Positions 47,937 to 60,203 of a stretch of 64,000 nucleotides of DNA are shown one piece after another. The stretch spans positions 14,260,001 to 14,324,000 of the forward strand of contig OZ017797.1 of assembly GCA_963969395.1 (NCBI GenBank). Reading direction: 5' to 3'. A program made the position numbers and the translations under genes. Positions within the stretch are counted from its first letter, which is position 1. Every line of letters starts with the position of its first letter. This stretch comes from Pseudoscleropodium purum (taxonomy: Eukaryota; Streptophyta; Bryopsida; Hypnales; Brachytheciaceae). The notes below the pieces were generated by a model that saw only the letters and a program-made list of their open reading frames with translations, ran no database searches and was not told the DNA's origin.

Positions 47937-49544
47937 GAAGTCATATTTCATATCATATTTCTATTTTGTCTTGTATCTTTAAACTTTTCATGATTAATTA
48001 GTTTCATTAGTTTCATTTCCATTGGAGGGGCATGTTGAAGCATGTATGAGGGAAAAAAGTACTCCCTCTGTTTCCAAAAAGACCTGTGTTTCCTTTGTGT
48101 TTTACGAAGGAAACATGGGTCTTTTTTTAGAAACAGAGGTAGTAGTTTCTAATCTTTAGAATGTGAGGTAGTAGGTCCATAAACCAACCATTTAAGGGCT
48201 GGAACTGATTTTGGGGGAGGTGTAACTTCTTGAAATATTTTTCAGTAAAATTTCCCTAATAGACAAGTGAAATTGGCATCTGATCCAAGTCGTTTCATAT
48301 TTTTTGGAGCTTCGTAGAATTAGTTATGAAATTTTGAAGTGGATATAGCATAGGCCTCTAAAAGTGTTTACCTCCTAAAATGTACACTATTTGCATATTA
48401 CTGAAGTCTACAAAAAACATGTACATGCAATGTATATTTGTAGAGGTGAGTGCTTTTAAAGCTTGAGCGCTTTTTGAACCTCCTACCTTACTTTAGATTA
48501 TCCAACCTACACTAGCAGAAACTTGGGCCACAAAGATTAGAAAATTGACCTACAAGAAGACCCACATGATGCACTTGACTACGAGTGGGTCTTTTTGTAG
48601 TCATTTTCCTAGTCTACACAACCTAAGATTCCACTAGACATTACACAAAAAGTACAAGAGGGTCTACTAAACTTACAAACTTTTCAATTAGTTTTCAATA
48701 GAAAGTTGAGGAACTTCAAGAAGCTCTAGCATGCTCAAAAATGAACCAAATTTGAAACCCCAAATTTAATTGGTTCAAAAGTCTACCAACTTTTGAACCT
48801 TCACTCAAATTTATTGGACCGTACTGTATTGTACATGTCCATTTTGCACCAATGTTAGTATCACTTTTTATTTCAATACTGTAACATCTTTGAGAAGCCC
48901 TAATGTAAAAAGTCTGATGCAATCATTGTTGACAGGATGGAGTTGTGGAATTTGATGTAGGACCTTTAACTTAGAGCATCCCCACCAACTAGTTCCATAT
49001 CCCTAAAGATTTAGTGAGAGGGCCTCGAATGCAGATAGAGATGTAGAAAATTTATCGCACCAATCTTTTCCCAAGTTCTGTATCCCTAACATTAATTTTG
49101 TCTTGTAGAGTGTCACAACCTTTATGTAGAGATTTAGAGGGGTGAAACAGAACCTTTCAAGAAACTGGAAATGGATAGACTTTATCAAAACTGAAAACCA
49201 ATAGACTTATACACTGAAGAAAGAAAAAAATATCTTTGCATTAGAAGACTATTTTTGTATTTGGTCCATTCTAGGACTTCCTACCTTACATCTCATTCAA
49301 GGGTGAGGGGGCCAAATTTTTTAAGGTTTTGATTGGTTGAAGTTGAGAACGTCTTAGAAAATGGTTTTACATCATGAAATGAAAGGTTGTAGCTCTCCAA
49401 GAAGGCCCAATACATGAAGTGCATTTTTTCGTATGTTGCATTAATAATCCTCAAATTTTGAGCCCCTCAAAACTAGAGTCAAACTCACTTTAAAGAAGTG
49501 GGTCTAATTGAAATTTTTGAGGTTGTCATTGAAAAGTGTTAGTT
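47937..49544. other. Intergenic DNA with a Stowaway-like MITE
   Basis: Apart from the small MITE at 48060-48144, no gene or element is recognised. The DNA between 48450 and 49540 is less AT-rich but shows no long open frame. Confidence 0.4.
48060..48144. mobile_element. Stowaway-like MITE (Tc1/mariner type)
   Basis: An 85-bp hairpin reads CTCCCTCTGTTTC at the left and, reversed, CTACCTCTGTTTC at the right, both close to the Stowaway terminus CTCCCTCCGT. TA is duplicated at both ends (48060-48061, 48143-48144). The arms also share GACC(T/C)(G/A)TGTTTCCTT. Confidence 0.88.
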
Positions 49545-51433
49545 TTAACCCCTAAATGATTTTAACTATGTTTTCACCAAAATCACTTCTAAACTGCCAT
49601 TTTCTAGTACATGTACCAAATTTTAGAAGAAAAAACATTTTTGGACACATGTAACTATATGATCTTGTAGTAAGCTTGTTCAAAAACATGTGGAAAAAGT
49701 TTCAAATTTTTCCATTGTGTAGATTGCAAGATATTAGCATTTGAAGTGACAAAAAAAAAATTTTGCCTACGTGAAAATCCAGGCAGCTACACTACAAAAG
49801 GTCACATTTGTATGAAAAAAATGTCCAAAATGGTGTTTACTCTTTGAATTCATTTTTCAAGTCAAGTTGGCTACATGCTTGAAAATTTTCAAATCATTTG
49901 AAATCATACAACATATAGGAAAAAAATAGTAAGTAGAAAGAAGTAGAGAATGATTCATAATACTAAATTGTTAACAATTTATTTATGGAATTGAAATATG
50001 CCAATCCCAATGGTTGGAATGCTATAATAAAAATGTGTAACCAAGTTGTTTTTTTAAATATTGAAAATTGAATTAAATAAAGGACTTCGAAGTTTGTCTC
50101 AAAGTAGAGATTCAATAATGACCTACAAACTCCCACAAACTAAATGGAATGATTCAAAGTTTTCTAAGGATGTGTGTGTATATATGTATATATATATCAA
50201 GAGAACCAATTTCAAATTTTAATTTCTTAAAAAATGATTTTTAAAGAAGTTTCTTTTGCTTCCCGATCTGCCTGATTTGTCCATCAAGTAATGAAAAGTA
50301 TATATATCATACAATAACATTTTAACCATGTAGTCAAAAGTTATGAAAATTGTTGAGCCTTAAAGCTACTCTTTGGACACATGTTGTGTTAATCCCTAAA
50401 CACCCAAACTGCGTTTTTTGGCAACATAGAAATTTTGGGCAGCTCACCACAAATGGAGTTTTTATTATTTTACACTAAAATTTTAAGAAAACATGTGCCC
50501 AAGGAGTAACTTTAAGGCCCAACAATTTTCATAGCTTTGATTAAATAGTTAAAAAGTTATTGTATCATATGTACTTTTCATTGCTCGGCGGGTAGCCTAG
50601 GCGTCAAAAAAGAATTCTTTAAAAATCATTTTTTTTAAGAAATTAAAATTTGAAATTGGTTCTCTAAATTTATATATTCTTGGAAAGCTTTGAATCATTC
50701 CATTTTGATCAATGAGTCAAAAGTTATGAGGAATTTTAGTTTGTAGGAGTTTAGGGATTGTTATTGACTCTCTACTCTAAGACAAACTTTGAAGTCCCTT
50801 ATTTAACTCTATTTTCAATATTTTTGGAAAAAAATAAAAACATTAGATGTAGATTATTTATTACAATATTACAACCATTGGGATTGGCATTTTACGATTC
50901 CATAAATAAATTTTTAATAATTTAGTATTTTGAACCATTCTTTACATCTTTCTATCTACTATTTTTTTGCTATATGTTGTACAATTTCAAATGATCTGAA
51001 ATTTTTCAAGCATGTATCCAACTTGAATTCAAAAATAAATCCAAAGAGTTGCAACCATTTTGGACATTTTTTCATACAAATGTGATCATCTGAAGAGTAG
51101 CTGCCTTATTTTCGTAGGGCCAAAAAAAAGAAATGTGTCACTTCAAATGCTAATATCTTGCAATCTACATGGTGAAAATTTTGAAATTTTTTCCACATGT
51201 TTTCAAACAAGACTACTACAAGATCATAAGGTTACATATGTCTAGAAATGTTGTTTTTTCTAAATTTTGGTACATGTACTAGAAATGGCAGTTTGGAAGC
51301 GGTTTTGGTGAAAACATAGTGAAAACCATTTAGGGGTTAAAATTTCAATGAAAATAAATACAAACTCCATTCTTAGTGAGCTGCCAAAATTTCTATGTTG
51401 CCAAAAAACACAATTTTGGCATTTAGGGATTAA
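49545..51433 (-). mobile_element. TTAA-family element, copy 8, interrupted by copy 9
   Basis: Reverse copy starting TTAACCCCTAAATGATTT. It is interrupted after ...CACATGTTGTG (50388) by copy 9, resumes with AATTTCAATG (51341) and ends CATTTAGGGATTAA (51433). It contains a short TG/TA microsatellite near 50175-50200. Confidence 0.9.
50389..51340 (+). mobile_element. TTAA-family element, copy 9, nested in copy 8
   Basis: Forward copy from TTAATCCCTAAACACC to CCATTTAGGGGTTAA, 952 bp including both target copies. TTAA stands on both sides unchanged (50389-50392, 51337-51340). Copy 8 without it reads TTGTG-TTAA-AATTTC, one base from the family sequence. Confidence 0.92.
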
Positions 51434-52075
51434 TTGTAATTTAATTTAATTTTTCTATTTCATACCCTCTTGGTGGCTTACACCAATCTAAACATTGTGC
51501 CTTCCAAAGGAGGGGTTTTCACTAGCAAACAAGGAGTTTGGAGGGGGAGACTTTTCAATTTTTTGGTCTCCTTTTTTTGGTGTAAATTGAGACTTAGATT
51601 AGGAAGATTGGGATTGGACAATTATTAGACAATCTATGCTATTATACTACATAGTTATTTAAATAATTTGAGTACTTCCATTTTCAAATACAAAATGCTT
51701 AATCAATAGATTTTAAAGCTATATATACTAACTTTTTAATATTTGAAGTACAATCTAATCATGCAGTTTGCACTATAGGAGATTTATAAATGAATTTGAC
51801 AAAAAATTCAATATCTAATATTTTGTAGAGTAACATTGTCACTTTTGAATGAATGTGTCACTATGTTTAAATAATTGTACATGATTTTAGATAAATGAAC
51901 ATCATTTAATCTACATTATTTATACATATTTCATCCATGATTATAGATGGAAATGCTTCATTACTCTAGCAACAATTGCAACAAGTTGCTATTTTAGTTA
52001 ATTGGAAAAAAAATCAATGTCCTCAATACTAATGTACACAATATTTAAATAATGAATAATTATAAATTTAAACTA
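51434..52075. other. AT-rich intergenic DNA
   Basis: No feature recognised. Confidence 0.4.
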
Positions 52076-53860
52076 TAAAGGACCAAACAACAAGTGCCCT
52101 TTGATAGGACAAATGAGAGTTTAGATGGGCTCCTACAATCCCAATTTTTGATATGATTTTTTTTTAAATTTGGAAGATAAAAATATATATATTAGCTATC
52201 TTGGAATATCATTTTTATTTAAATCAATTCATGAGAGCAAATATTATGCCCCCACTAAGCTCTAAATGCTCAACCCCAAGTAGCAAAAAAAATCACAAAA
52301 ACTAAAAAACTAAATTCTTGTTAATTTGTTTCTACTAAAAAAACATTTTTATGTATGTACATAGAAATATTTAATTCATTCTATTTGGACAAGTGATGAG
52401 AATGTATGGAGAGTCTTGATCTTTAGGCAATCTCATAATCTTTTTTTATTAGTAAATAATTTATAGGATTCATTTTTTAACTCAATTTTTACATTTTAGA
52501 AAAAAACATTCACTAGTTTAGTTTTCTTGCTAGAAGAATTAGTTAGAATGGATTAGTACAATGGGGTCTAATTCATTTACAAATTGGCTTATCTCCCATT
52601 CAATTTTTTTTGCATAGTATAGAAAAGAATTGGAATTTGTCATCTTGTAAAATTAACACTCGATTCTTACAGAATACCAATCAAGCATACCAAATTTTAG
52701 TTTCAAAAAAGCAAAATTCTATTATTTGTTGATAAATTTTGAAGTCAATTTTTATCGTTGTACATAATATTTTATTGAAAACAATTGGTGATGAATTTAT
52801 TAAATTTGATTGCATAGATATGTAGGAAACATCTATATACACATCTTTCATATTAAAAGAAACCCATTCAGTAATAAAAATATAATTTAGAAAGAGTTTA
52901 ATGTGAGGTGTTATATGACTAAACTTTGTAAAATCTTTATCCTTTGACTAGATTTTGGTAGAGTAATTGTACCATCATGATAAAGTGTACAAAATTAATT
53001 AGTTACAGTATGAGGATCAAATAGAAAAATCTAGTCAAAATATGAAGATATTTATTTTACAAAGTTTGGTCATATGATGCCTCACATTGAACACTTCCTA
53101 GATTATATTTTTTTCTTACTTAATGGTTTTCTTAATTAACATGAAAGATGTGTGTATAAATGATCCCTTCATATCCATATAATCAAATTAAAAAAGTCAT
53201 CTCCAATTCTTTCCAACAATATATTATGTAAATCCATGAAAATTGACTTAAAAAATTCACCTAAAATGGAATTTTGATTTCTTGAAATTGAAATTTGGTA
53301 TGCTTGACTAGGATTAGGTAAGAATTTTTGGGTATTGATTATGCAAGACAAAAAATTTCAATTTTTTTCTATGTTATACCAAAAAAATTGGAATGGCACA
53401 ATCGGCAATTTGTAAATGAATTAGACGCCATTGCATAATTCAATTCCATTTTAAAACTATTAATGCTTCAATTTTCCTTGTATCTCCAATCTATCTTTAT
53501 TTTACATTTTGTTAAAGAATGAAATTCTAAGTACTTTTTTGGTTTTTCATTTCAAAAATCAAAATTCAAATCTTGAAATTCAAAATTCAATATTTAAATT
53601 GCAAAAAAATTTAGTCATAAAGATTCAAGCCTAATAATCTAGTTAGGCAAGGTGAAAAAAAATGTCCTTTTGACTTTATATGTAAATATCTTACAATTTA
53701 CATTGTCAAAAGTTTTGAAATTTTTTCTATGCAATTTTAATTCAAGATCTTATATTAGATATGGAAAAAAATTACAGTTATGCACTTTACAATAGAAATG
53801 GTAGTTTGGATTGGTTCTACACAAACAAAGTTCTTGGTTTTTTATGAGCTAAACTTTCAT
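52076..53860 (+). repeat. Decayed subfamily-B relative of the TTAA family, split by a foldback
   Basis: AACTATAAAGGACCAAAC and TCCTACAATCCCAATTTTTG open it, matching 20029-20110. After the foldback at 52559-53433, CAATTCCATTTTAAAACTAT, ATCTTACAATTTACATTG and TAGAAATGGTAGTTTGGAT continue in family order. Boundaries are approximate. Confidence 0.5.
52559..53433. mobile_element. Large foldback element, 875 bp
   Basis: Ends CAATGGGGTCTAATTCATTT and, reversed, CAATGGCGTCTAATTCATTT. Almost the whole element is one inverted repeat with arms of about 395 bp and a loop near 52955-53024. Matching words along the arms include TTTACAAATTG, CAAGCATACCAAATTT, GAAGTCAATTTT, ACACATCTTTCAT and AAACTTTGTAAAAT. 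Arms are about a fifth to a quarter diverged, with small indels, so it is old. No transposase is encoded and the superfamily is unknown. Confidence 0.82.
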
Positions 53861-54420
53861 TTCTCAAATTGATGTATGATTGTTTTATAGAATTTTTTTG
53901 TAAAAAATTGACTTGGATTTTCTATTATCAAATTAGTTCAATCTCCAATTTTATTAGAATCTGACTATACAACTTTTTAAATATTTACAATCAAAGCTTA
54001 GTTTTGAAATAACTATAGTTCTTAAAAATACCATTGGTTAAAATGAATTTAAGAGGCCATATCTCAAAAAATTTAAGAATGAAAATTTATCTATTTTTAC
54101 CAATGTAATATGGATAATTGAAAGATGCATGGCATTTTGACAAGGATTAGAGTAATGGAAGATGAGTTTCAATGGCCTTGTAATCAATTAGAAGACACTA
54201 GTAGATAAGGTGATGTCCATCAACTGTTTATCCAATCAATCAAACCTTTATGCATTTGCAATATTCACAAGGGCAATATATTTTTTGAAAGCTAAACATT
54301 CATTATCTAGGTCTCTCTTCCAAGACAAACTAGAATGAGTAGTCCTTGAATATTTCAAATTTGAAAAATAACACCAAAGTTTAATTTTTTTTTCCAACTA
54401 TCAAAAGAAAACTTGACAAA
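53861..54420. other. AT-rich intergenic DNA
   Basis: No feature recognised between the subfamily-B remnant and the hairpin element. Confidence 0.4.
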
Positions 54421-55166
54421 TTAACCCCTAAAGGACCAAGTTGCATTTTTTGGCAACATAGTGAATTTAGGTAGCTCACTAGGAATGGAGTTTTTATTTT
54501 TTTGTACTAAAATTTTCATAAAAGATGTGACCAAGGAGTAGCTTTGGGGCCTGACAATTTCCGTAACTTTTGACAACATGGTCAAAAAGGTATTGCATGA
54601 TATGTGATTTTCATTGCTTGGCAAACAAACTGGGCAACTCAAAAATCTTCTTTAAAAATCATTTAAAAAAAAGAAAAAAGAAAAATTGGTTCTTGAGGTT
54701 TTATGTAAGAGTGGAAAGCTTTGAATCATTCCATTTTGATTTATGAGATGAGAGTTTTGAGGAGTTTTAGTTTGAGGATAGGTATGAAGTCTTTGAAAAC
54801 CATACCTACCCGCAAACTAAAACTCCTCAAAACTCTCATCTCATAAATCAAATGGAATGATTCAAAGCTTTCCACTCTTACATAAAACCTCAAGAACCAA
54901 TTTTTCTTTTTTCTTTTTTTTAAATGATTTTTAAAGAAGATTTTTGAGTTGCCCAGTTTGTTTGCCAAGCAATGAAAATCACATATCATGCATTAACTTT
55001 TTGACCATGTTGTCAAAAGTTATGAAAATTGTCAGGCCTCAAAGCTATTCCCTGGTCACATCTTTCGTGAAAATTTCAGCACAAAAAAGTAAGAACTCCA
55101 TTTGTAGTGAGCTGCCCAAATTTGCTATGTTGCCAAAAAATGCAGCTTGGTCCTTTTAAGAGTTAA
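54421..55166. mobile_element. Hairpin derivative of the TTAA family (copy 10)
   Basis: TTAACCCCTAAAGGACCAAG at the left is mirrored by CTTGGTCCTTTTAAGAGTTAA at the right. The whole 746 bp is two head-to-head copies of the family's first ~367 bp around a loop of about 12 bases near 54788-54799. The inner ~190 bp of the arms are almost identical, whereas the outer ~180 bp differ at about twenty positions. The second half of the family is absent. Confidence 0.9.
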
Positions 55167-58100
55167 GTGAAAAAAAATCATTTGTTTGGGGAAACCAATC
55201 AAAGTGAGTCAATGGCTAAAAATCATTTTTTTTGTTTTCTAGGAGGTTTAGTCTAGATTGCCAAAGATTGATTGCAAGAAACTCCTATTGATTTTGTTAC
55301 ATCTAGAATAATTCGTGAAATACTTTTAGAAAAAATATTGAAAAATAAAATAAAATATGGATAATTAGTAGAACATTGAAAATAATGCATTCTCCAAAAT
55401 AGAGACCTAAAATAAATTTATGCACAATAGAAACTTTCATGAAAATAGATGTTTTTTTGTTTAAATTACTAGAAAATTGTGAATATATATAAAAAATAAA
55501 ATAATCCATTTTTAACAAATTGATTGAGATGAGATTTTACCAAAGAATTTATAGAAAGTTATTTTAGAATGTCTAAAAATGTACAGAGAGCAAAGCCTTC
55601 TTTGCATCAATGAAGAAGAGAAGAAACTTCACAAATTTAGGCAATGTATTATTTACCTCTAATATGATTTTCAAGTGTAATAAGAAAAATCTCTAAAATT
55701 TATGCTCAATTTTTTGGGGTATGTAAAGTGTGCAGCCAAAAAGTATGAGTGTTTTGTGCTTTTATCCTATCTTTGATGTTTGTATTATTAGGAAGTAGTA
55801 AAATAATTCAAATAGTAAAAAAATCGGAAACTATTTCTAATTTATATAAACTTCTAATCAAGTAATTACATCTTATTAGAATTAATTTCTAATAATAAAT
55901 AACCCCTACATTCATTCAAAAAAGAGAACTTTGAACAAATGTGCACTACAAAAATTATGCTATTTGAAACAAATTCTTGATAGTCTATATAATCTTGGAA
56001 GTTAGATGACTTTTGATCTCAAGTCTTAAATTTTAAGTTTATGGGGGCTAAAAACACTATACCCCCCTTCCAAATAGCAAAGGTAAAATCTAATTGGAGG
56101 AAATTTATAGGTGATATAAATAATTTTGAATATGAAATATAAAAATAATACATTGGATGTAAAATATTCACCATTGCTTTAATTATAATCTTTGAGTCTC
56201 TTAAAGTTATAATACAAAAGTTGTGGCAAAATAAATACTCAATTGCCTTAATATTATGATAAAATTTATACAAGCATTTATTGTCACCCCAACAATCCCT
56301 TTTTGGTTATTCTTGTCTTTTTAATTCTTCAAGCCATATGATGACAAAAACTGTTTACTTCAAACAATTGCAATTTTGGAGAAATTTGAAACAAATCTTT
56401 TTACTTAAAAAATTCAATTCTTATAGAATTCAATGTCTATACACTTGTTGCTTTCTTTGATGATATTCAATTGTATGTGATATTGTACAATTAAATTAGC
56501 ACAATAATTATTTTGCAAGGAGAATATAGACACGTTTAGGTAAACTCTTAGGATGCATTTCCTAAAACAAAAGTGGAATATATTAAAAAAAAATCAACTT
56601 TGAACCTCAACTTTGACCAGTTTGTAGTGAAAGAAGAAAGAAGTATTGCACCTCAATGATGCTAGCATGCAAACAGAGAAATGTGAGCCTTGACTTTTGG
56701 TATAAGTAGATATCCTACAACCATTGAAAGTACTTATAACATAACCACTTATAATTTTGGTATCTATAGCGTAGGTGCCCTAGAATCATGAAAAGTTTCT
56801 ATAATAGAGACATCTATAACATAGGTGTATAGAATTCTAAACTCATGAAATTTGAAATGAAAGTATTTATGGTAGTTGTAGCCACATTGAATGATTCTTT
56901 CTACTTTTTAACATGAGTTTATTATTTTTAAACAACACCCAATTGGATGTCTACTTTGACCATTTTAGGGGGCTTTAGAGCTATTTTGCCCCCAAAATGC
57001 AAATTTTTAATCGAAAATTGGAGAAGTTGGTCATATACTAACATTACACATTATACATTATATGTGATGAAGAGGGTTTTTGAAAATTCTAAATTGTGTG
57101 TCATGTACATGGATTAAAAGTGTGCTTCCTTTGTGTGAAGATTGGAATGAGATTTTTTTTCCTTTCAAGAGTATTTGGTGCCATTCAAGATGCCAAAGTG
57201 TAGAAAAATGGCCATTTTAAATTAATTTTTATGATTTTTTAAATTACTAGAAATCATAATGTTTAAGTATCCATTTCTTTTTGCTGATTTTGTCCTTTTG
57301 GCTCTATAGTAGTCTTCAATAGTTTGTAGTATTGCATAGAATAGCAATGTTTTTAAATAATTCATATAAAAAAAATTCATAATTTTAAATATTTTTCTTG
57401 ATTTTTACTAAATTTTTTATTATATAAAATAATTTTTTAAATATAGTTTTTAATTTAATTTCAAAATTTTCAGATGTTTCTTTTAATGATTTTACTAATT
57501 TTTCTTATTTTTAAATTTCATTTGAAATTTTTTCATTAAATAGAATAAAATATTTAACTACACTATTCTCACACAATATTCATAGCACTTGTAGCAATGG
57601 TAGTACCATGGCTAAAAGCAATATTTTAAAGACAAAAATGTCAAGTGCTTCTTGCAACAATCCAACTTACATTAGTAATGGAATGAATCAAATGGAATGA
57701 TTCAAAGCACAATATATAAATATAATTAGATTCTTATGGAGAATATATTTTACGAAAAATATTTCAAATTGTGGCATTTCTTTGTTGCCCAAACTGGACT
57801 ATTTTTACTTTCAATGGTATAAGTTTTGCTTTCAAGTCCCAATTGATATTAAAGTTATTTTCTCCAAAAGTAATTTTTCCTATCAAGTGTAATTTTTTTG
57901 AAAAATCATACCAAAAAGACCAAAATCTAAAATCACAGAAATTTCCTAGAACTTTCATTTCAATCAGTTTTCTTCTATGGAAATTTGAACCTTTAGGGGG
58001 TAAAGTATGTAGCACAATTTTGATATATCACAAGAATGCTACAAAATTAGAGTAGATAATTTGTTGTAATTGAATTTCAATAATTCATAGACGCAAATCT

Positions 58101-58728
58101 TTGAATATTTTGTAGACTCCAGTTGAGTTGATTTTGGCAAATTTATAGCCTTATATTTGAACTTGTGTAGTAATCTTTTCTAAAGAGAGCATTTTGTTCC
58201 ACTTCTTTTGTAATGCAAAATTTCAAATTAAAAGGATTCAAACGGGATTCAAAGTCTTATGATTGAAAGGAGCCAAAAAAGTGTTTTTGATACTTTAAAC
58301 TTTTAAGCACTAATGATGTATTACACTAATACTATACAATCTACATGGTCAAAGTTTCTCAAATTTCTTCCACACATTTTAGACTAGTCCGCAAGTTCCA
58401 CAATTTGATATGCAAAAATGAAAATGAAAATTTATAATAGAATTAAAACGTAGCAATTTTGGAGTCATGTTTTCTAAAATATTCAGATATACTAATCATA
58501 AAACTATGGTGGTTAAGTACAAAATTAGCAACCTAATTCAAAAATAGACTTTTCAAGAATAGCTTTAATAGATAAATATAAAAAATCTCAACATAAAAAT
58601 CACATTACAATTAAAATTTAAAATATCAAATCTTGTACAATCATGATACAACAATAAACTCTTATGAAAATCAATAATAATCTACGTAGTTACAATCAAT
58701 TTTAGAAGGAATTTTGAATTTTTGGATT
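55167..58728. other. AT-rich intergenic DNA
   Basis: No gene. Around 57670-58500 words such as CAATCTACATGGTCAAAG and TTTCTTCCACACATTTTAGA resemble the second half of the TTAA family, so a heavily decayed copy may be present. The rest is featureless. Confidence 0.4.
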
Positions 58729-59149
58729 GTAACCCCTAAAAGACCAACTATTTTTAGCAACATAGCAATTTGGAGCAAGTACTTGTGACTAAAGTTTTTT
58801 ATATTTTAGGCTGAAATTTCAATAGAAGGTATGGACAAGGAATATCTTTCATGTGCACTAAATTTCATGACATTTGAAAATAAAAATAAAAAGTTATTGC
58901 ATAATATGTTTTTTTTTCCCAAGTATATAGTCTAGGTAGATAAAAAAGATCATTTTTTTTCAAAAACAAAAATTTGAAATTGGTTTTCTATATTTATCCA
59001 TAAGTGAAAAGCTTTGAATCATTCTATTTTGATCAAGGAGTCAAAAGTTACGAGGAGTTTTAGTTGGTAGGCAATTATGGATTTTCTACTCTAAATTAAA
59101 CTTTGAAGTTGTTTATTTAACTCAGTTTTCAATGTTTAAAATAAAAATA

Positions 59150-59205
<56 letters not shown>

Positions 59206-59680
59206 TAATAGGATGTTTATCAGAATATTACAACCATTGGAATTGACATTTTTCAATTCCATAATTAAATTCTTGACAATTTTGTATTTTGAAACATTCT
59301 CTACTTTTTTCTCTTTACTATTTTTTTCCTATATGTTATACAATTCCAAATAATTTGAAAAAATTTCAGCATATAGCTAATTTGTCTGGAAAAAAAATCC
59401 AAAGAAGCACCACTATTTTAGACATTTTTCATAGAAAAGTGAGCTTGTGAAGTGCAACTATCCTACTTTTTGCAAGGCCAAAAAAATAATTTCAATTCTT
59501 ATAATCCACACAATGGAAATTTCTAAAATTTTTACAACGTATTCTCAAGTTAGCATACTACAAGATCCTATGGTTATATGTGTCAAAAGAAGTTTTTTTT
59601 TCAAAAATTTGGTACTTGTACTAGAAATGGTAGTTTTCAAGCATTTTTAAGGGAAAACATACTCAACGAATTTAATGAAA
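58729..59680 (+). mobile_element. TTAA-family element, copy 11
   Basis: Starts GTAACCCCTAAAAGACC (TTAA mutated) and shows the family blocks in forward order, including AGCAACATAGCAATTTGG, TTGGAATTGACATTTTTCAA and ACTTGTACTAGAAATGG. The right end is eroded near 59680. A TAA microsatellite interrupts its middle. Confidence 0.8.
59148..59210. repeat. (TAA)n microsatellite
   Basis: About twenty TAA/AAT units with one AAC variant near the right end, inside copy 11. It produces a run of asparagines in one frame, which is not a protein. Confidence 0.95.
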
Positions 59681-59892
59681 TTGCATGCAATGGTAGGTTC
59701 AACATGATGGGTATAATGTATACAAGAGCCACTGTGTATAACTTTTGTTTCAAAGTTATCACTAAATTATCTCCTCTATGTTGCACTTTACAACACACCT
59801 TTGCATTGTTGGGAATTTAAACCACTCCAATTGCAAGGTCCGTTAGTGACCACCAAAGTGGTGTTAGTTTTAGCAATATATGTACAATTCTA

Positions 59893-60203
59893 GGCACCTT
59901 TATCACATAAGGTAACTACACCTAATTTTGACCGCTTTTTAAAATTGACCACTACAAATTCCAACCTATATTGTACTTTTACTATTCATGAGAGTCTATC
60001 ATTGGTTTTTAAAATAGCTATTTTTAGCATTTTAAATCTTTTTAATTTATTTGTATAGTGGCCAAAAAATGCATTTTAAGAGGATTTAAAATCCCCTTTT
60101 GACCACCAATAAGCCAACTCCACCAAAAGTAATGTGAACCATGCTGAATTGTTTATTTGTGAGATTTTAGGTGTAGTTACCTTACATGTGCTATGAAAAA
60201 GCC
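59893..60203. mobile_element. MITE with about 40-bp terminal inverted repeats
   Basis: GGCACCTTTATCACATAAGG then TAACTACACCTAA at the left is mirrored by TTAGGTGTAGTTACCTTACA...AAGCC at the right. The 311-bp interior has no coding potential. No clear target duplication could be read, so the superfamily is open. Confidence 0.65.

Noticed and set aside
54421..55159. Two identical-looking peptides on opposite strands beginning MSCPVCLPSNENH
   Set aside because: They arise because the hairpin carries the same repeat sequence in both orientations; other family copies do not conserve the frame.
59132..59353. Open frame with a long asparagine run
   Set aside because: It is the TAA microsatellite translated; no flanking domain.
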